DNA of 9,137 nucleotides from Burkholderiales bacterium (GTDB lineage Bacteria > Pseudomonadota > Gammaproteobacteria > Burkholderiales > SG8-39): assembly GCA_017880745.1 (NCBI GenBank), contig JADGRR010000087.1:1-9137 (forward strand), written 5' to 3'. The translations under genes and the position numbers were made by a program. The notes below the pieces were generated by a model. The model was given only the letters and a program-made list of their open reading frames with translations, did not search any database and was not told where the DNA came from. Positions 6,387 through 9,137 of this stretch are shown in pieces; position 1 is the stretch's first letter; every line of letters starts with the position of its first letter.

Positions 6387-7842
6387 AAAGGTGAGCATAC
6401 GTCGTTTGGCAACGGGCGTACCTGGTCTGGACAATTTATTGGGCGGAGGCCTGCCGGAATTCTCGTTCAACCTGATCGCGGGCACACCGGGAAGCGGAAA
6501 AACAACGCTCGCCCACCAGATCATGTTCTCGCTGGCGAACCCGGACAATCGGGCGCTGTTCTTCACGGTACTCGGCGAACCCGCTTTGAAGATGCTCCGC
6601 TATCAACAGCAATTTACCTTTTATGATTTCGATAAAGTCAACGAATCGATCCGCTTCGTCAATCTGTCTAAGGACCTCCTGGAGGGAGATTTTGAGCGCG
6701 TATTGTCACACGTTGCCGAGGAGGTGAAGGACTATGCTCCCAGCCTCGTATTTGTAGATTCGTTTCGATCAGTCGTGGAGTCGGCGAACCAGAAGGAACA
6801 GGGGACGTCAGAACTGCAACGGTTCGTGCAACAACTGGGCGCGCAAATGACGAGCTGGCAGGCAACAACATTTCTAATTGGTGAATATTTGTTGCCGGAA
6901 TCAGAGTCAAGCGCCGTCTTTACGGTGGCCGATGGAATCCTGTGGCTTACGCAAAATATGCATCGCAATTCAATGGTGCGCAAGATGCAAGTGATCAAAA
7001 TGCGTGGTCAAGCCCAGGCACCAGGATTGCATACGTTCCGTATTAGTGATGATGGAATTCAGATCTTCCCGCGTGCGATTATCAAACAAGGCACCGCGGT
7101 TGAGGCGGGAGCAAAGGTATCCAGCAAAGAGAAACGTGTTCCGATGGGTATACCCGGCCTGGATGAAATGCTGGGTGGCGGCTTGCCGGCTGGATATTCG
7201 CTGCTTGTGGTCGGGCCATCCGGTTCCGGCAAAACCATATTGGCGGGGCAATTTCTTGCTGAAGGTGTGCGCAGGGGCGAACCGGGTGTGATTGCGGCGT
7301 TTGAGAAGAGTCCGAGCCAATTGAAAGGCAATAAAACGCTGTATAAGCTGGCCAAGGCAGGAAAAGTTGGGGTGATCGACACGCGCGCCCTGGATTTGTC
7401 GATTGATGAAACCTTGCATGATTTGATCGAAATGATTAGTCGAATGAATGCAAAGCGTGTCGTCATCGACTCCCTGTCCGGATTCGAACTGGCACTGGCA
7501 CCCGAGTTCAGCGAGGATTTTCGCGGGTCGCTGTACCGGATGATTGCCGAGCTTACGAGCATGGGCGTGACCATATTGATGACTTCGGAACTGGAGGACC
7601 GCTACACCGATTTGCGCTTTAGCCCATTTGGGAGTGCGTTCCTCGCCGACGCAATTCTCGTGCAGCGCTATATTGAAATCGTGGGCCAATTCAAACGTGT
7701 GTTCTCGGTGGTAAAAGTCCGCGGCAGCGAGCACAGTAAGGACATTCGATTGTTTGATATTACTGACAAAGGCATCATTATTGGCGACACCTTGTCCGAA
7801 TATGACGGAATCATGTCGGGCCGCCCTGCCGTCAGCTCGTAG
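6379..7842 (+). CDS. KaiC-like two-domain RecA-fold ATPase
   Basis: This 487-aa cytoplasmic ATPase has the KaiC layout of two RecA-like domains. Domain 1 (about 1-240): RLATGVPGLDNLLGGGLPE, Walker A GTPGSGKTT (35-43), Walker B aspartate D127 in LVFVDS. Domain 2 (about 250-487): VPMGIPGLDEMLGGGLPAG, Walker A GPSGSGKT (279-286, K285), Walker B D364 in VVIDSLSGFE, and the KaiC-like ending VKVRGSEHSKDIR...GIMSGRP. KaiC of cyanobacteria forms a hexamer that phosphorylates itself in a circadian cycle. By hand alignment this protein differs: the TFEE glutamate pair of domain 1 reads VLGE (L65, G66), the domain 2 pair reads E309-K310, the S431/T432 phosphosites read A420/F421, and the protein stops where the A-loop and KaiA-binding tail would begin. 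It is probably a signalling KaiC homologue rather than a clock core. It overlaps the 140-aa gene by 8 bases and sits 29 bases before a hybrid kinase. Confidence 0.93.
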   Translation: MSKKVSIRRLATGVPGLDNLLGGGLPEFSFNLIAGTPGSGKTTLAHQIMFSLANPDNRALFFTVLGEPALKMLRYQQQFTFYDFDKVNESIRFVNLSKDLLEGDFERVLSHVAEEVKDYAPSLVFVDSFRSVVESANQKEQGTSELQRFVQQLGAQMTSWQATTFLIGEYLLPESESSAVFTVADGILWLTQNMHRNSMVRKMQVIKMRGQAQAPGLHTFRISDDGIQIFPRAIIKQGTAVEAGAKVSSKEKRVPMGIPGLDEMLGGGLPAGYSLLVVGPSGSGKTILAGQFLAEGVRRGEPGVIAAFEKSPSQLKGNKTLYKLAKAGKVGVIDTRALDLSIDETLHDLIEMISRMNAKRVVIDSLSGFELALAPEFSEDFRGSLYRMIAELTSMGVTILMTSELEDRYTDLRFSPFGSAFLADAILVQRYIEIVGQFKRVFSVVKVRGSEHSKDIRLFDITDKGIIIGDTLSEYDGIMSGRPAVSS

Positions 7843-7871
7843 CTGGAACGATCAGGCGTGCAGAGTCGGCG

Positions 7872-9137
7872 ATGAACAGTAAAGACCATGGCGGTGCTTC
7901 GGCTGCGGGTGACCCAGGTCCGCCGGCCAGGTCAAGCGCGAACAAAGACAGCGTGCCGGCGGTCCTCGAAACGAATGGCACGCGCAGCGAAAGCGCTGTT
8001 GTTGACCATGAGGCGGACGTACCAAACCGCGCAAAATTGGTCACTGTACGAGAGCATGCCGCGCATTTGCGTGAAAATGCCGTCGCCTTGCGTGAACATG
8101 CTGTCTCGTTGCGTGAACATACCGTCTCCTTGCGTGAAGGCGCTGCGCGCCTGCGCGAAGGTACGGCCGCCTCCCGCGGGCGGGCAAGTCGCGCTGCCGG
8201 GACAACGCAGGCGGCGTCCGACGATCACATGATCGTGTTGCAGCAGGTGAACGAACGCCTGGTCATCGCCACAATTGAAGCACAAAAACTGACCGAACAG
8301 GTCCAAACGGCCAAAGTTCAACTGGAGAGCGCCAAGTTGGTGGCGGACAAAGCCAACCTCGCGAAATCGGAATTCCTTTCCAGCATGAGCCACGAGCTGC
8401 GCACCCCGCTCAACGCCATACTCGGCTTCGCCCAGTTGCTGGAGGCCGGTTCACCGCCGCCAACGCCGGCCCAGAATGTAAGACTGAAGGAGATTATCAA
8501 GGCAGGCTGGTATCTGCTGGAACTTATCAACGAAATCCTCGACCTCGCGGTGATCGAGTCCGGCCGGCTGTCGCTGTCGCCAGAACCGGTGCCGCTGACC
8601 GAAGTCATGCGCGATTGCCAAGCCATGATCGAATCGCAGGCGCAACAACGCGGCATCCGCGTCAACATTCTCCCCTTCGACGACATCTGGATCGCCAATG
8701 CCGATCGAACCCGGGTAAAGCAGGTTCTGAGCAACCTGCTTTCCAATGCGATCAAATACAACCGCGAGCATGGAACGGTCGAGGTGAAATGCAGCGCGAG
8801 CAGCCCGGAGCGCATACGCATCAGCATCAAAGACAGCGGTGCGGGATTGCCCCCGGAAAAGCTGGCGCAGTTGTTTCAGCCGTTCAATCGTCTCGGACAG
8901 GAGGGCGGCGCGGAGGCAGGCACAGGCATCGGCCTGGTGGTGACCAGGCGACTGGTCGAACTGATGGGAGGCACGATCGGCGTGGAAAGCACCGTCGGCG
9001 AGGGCAGCGAATTCTGGATCGAACTGGTCCGGGACGTTACGCCACACCTTGCCGCCGTAAACACAATGCGCGCAGAGCGTGCGCCGCAAGCTCGGGAAAA
9101 CGCGGCGCTGCGCACGCTGCTCTATGTGGAAGACAAT
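7872..9137 (+). CDS. Soluble hybrid histidine kinase, 3'-truncated by window edge
   Basis: The frame is open from the ATG at 7872 to the window end (422 codons). It is a two-component sensor kinase that autophosphorylates on histidine and passes the phosphate to an attached receiver. Order: polar N-terminus (1-59); six 7-residue repeats of the form REHAVSL (60-101); coiled-coil linker with NERLVIATIEAQKLTEQ (about 115-168); HisKA H-box SHELRTPLN with H174; HATPase N-box with N288 and N292 (LSNLLSNAIKYN), G1 box DSGAG (321-325), G2 box GTGIGL (350-355); linker; then LLYVEDN at the edge, the first strand and acidic pair of a receiver domain. No membrane helix and no PAS or GAF domain is present, so the signal is probably intracellular, plausibly the KaiC-like protein encoded 29 bases upstream. 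No strong ribosome site precedes 7872; coupling to the upstream stop is likely. The phospho-accepting aspartate lies beyond the window. Confidence 0.92.
   Translation, partial: MNSKDHGGASAAGDPGPPARSSANKDSVPAVLETNGTRSESAVVDHEADVPNRAKLVTVREHAAHLRENAVALREHAVSLREHTVSLREGAARLREGTAASRGRASRAAGTTQAASDDHMIVLQQVNERLVIATIEAQKLTEQVQTAKVQLESAKLVADKANLAKSEFLSSMSHELRTPLNAILGFAQLLEAGSPPPTPAQNVRLKEIIKAGWYLLELINEILDLAVIESGRLSLSPEPVPLTEVMRDCQAMIESQAQQRGIRVNILPFDDIWIANADRTRVKQVLSNLLSNAIKYNREHGTVEVKCSASSPERIRISIKDSGAGLPPEKLAQLFQPFNRLGQEGGAEAGTGIGLVVTRRLVELMGGTIGVESTVGEGSEFWIELVRDVTPHLAAVNTMRAERAPQARENAALRTLLYVEDN
8049..8174 (+). repeat. Six tandem 21-base units coding 7-residue repeats in the kinase
   Basis: Six consecutive units each code for R-E-x-x-x-x-x: REHAAHL, RENAVAL, REHAVSL, REHTVSL, REGAARL, REGTAAS (residues 60-101). 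The middle units share ttgcgtgaa at DNA level, so recent unit duplication is likely; outer units have drifted. The product should be a charged helix or coiled coil. The spacing of 21 bases in frame and lack of spacers show it is a coding repeat. Confidence 0.85.

Noticed and set aside
6379..7842. A genuine circadian clock kaiC
   Set aside because: No kaiA or kaiB is present in the window, and the phosphosite pair, catalytic glutamates and C-terminal tail differ from the cyanobacterial protein.
8049..8174. CRISPR-like or other noncoding tandem repeat
   Set aside because: Units are 21 bases, contiguous without spacers, in frame, and degenerate mainly at tolerated codon positions; it is a coding repeat in the kinase.

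Overview
The window looks like a chromosomal segment of a GC-rich proteobacterium, most likely a betaproteobacterium. That placement is an inference from the strong G/C third-position bias, tightly packed ATGA-overlapping genes, and the style of the membrane diguanylate cyclase and hybrid kinase; no rRNA or other marker gene is present. All seven genes I support lie on the + strand.

Region 1 (1-4287) is a coupled three-gene run. It holds the C-terminal two thirds of a UvrA-family excinuclease ATPase (its start lies before the window), then a P-loop protein of the cyclic 2,3-diphosphoglycerate synthetase type (2048-3388), then an EamA/DMT-type ten-helix permease (3385-4287). Each junction is a 4-base ATGA overlap, so the three are almost certainly one transcript with coupled translation. 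The combination of a DNA-damage ATPase, an orphan small-molecule ATPase and an exporter has no obvious textbook pathway.

Region 2 (4288-5780) has a 134-base gap carrying a short direct repeat, then a membrane-anchored diguanylate cyclase with a GGEEF active site and no RxxD inhibitory site. A weak hairpin lies over its stop codon.

Region 3 (5781-9137) is the most interesting part. A sigma70-like promoter with an inverted repeat over its predicted start point (5784-5842) leads into three genes: an unrecognised 140-aa protein (5964-6386), a two-domain KaiC-like ATPase whose start overlaps that gene by 8 bases (6379-7842), and a soluble hybrid histidine kinase (7872 to beyond the window end). 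The kinase carries six tandem 7-residue repeats and runs into a receiver domain at the edge. No kaiA or kaiB is visible in the window. By manual alignment the KaiC-like protein lacks the clock phosphosites, the paired catalytic glutamates of the first domain and the C-terminal KaiA-binding tail. It therefore reads as a KaiC-derived signalling ATPase rather than a clock oscillator, with the 140-aa protein as candidate partner and the kinase as candidate output. The first two genes of this region are clearly more AT-rich than the flanks, suggesting separate ancestry or horizontal acquisition.
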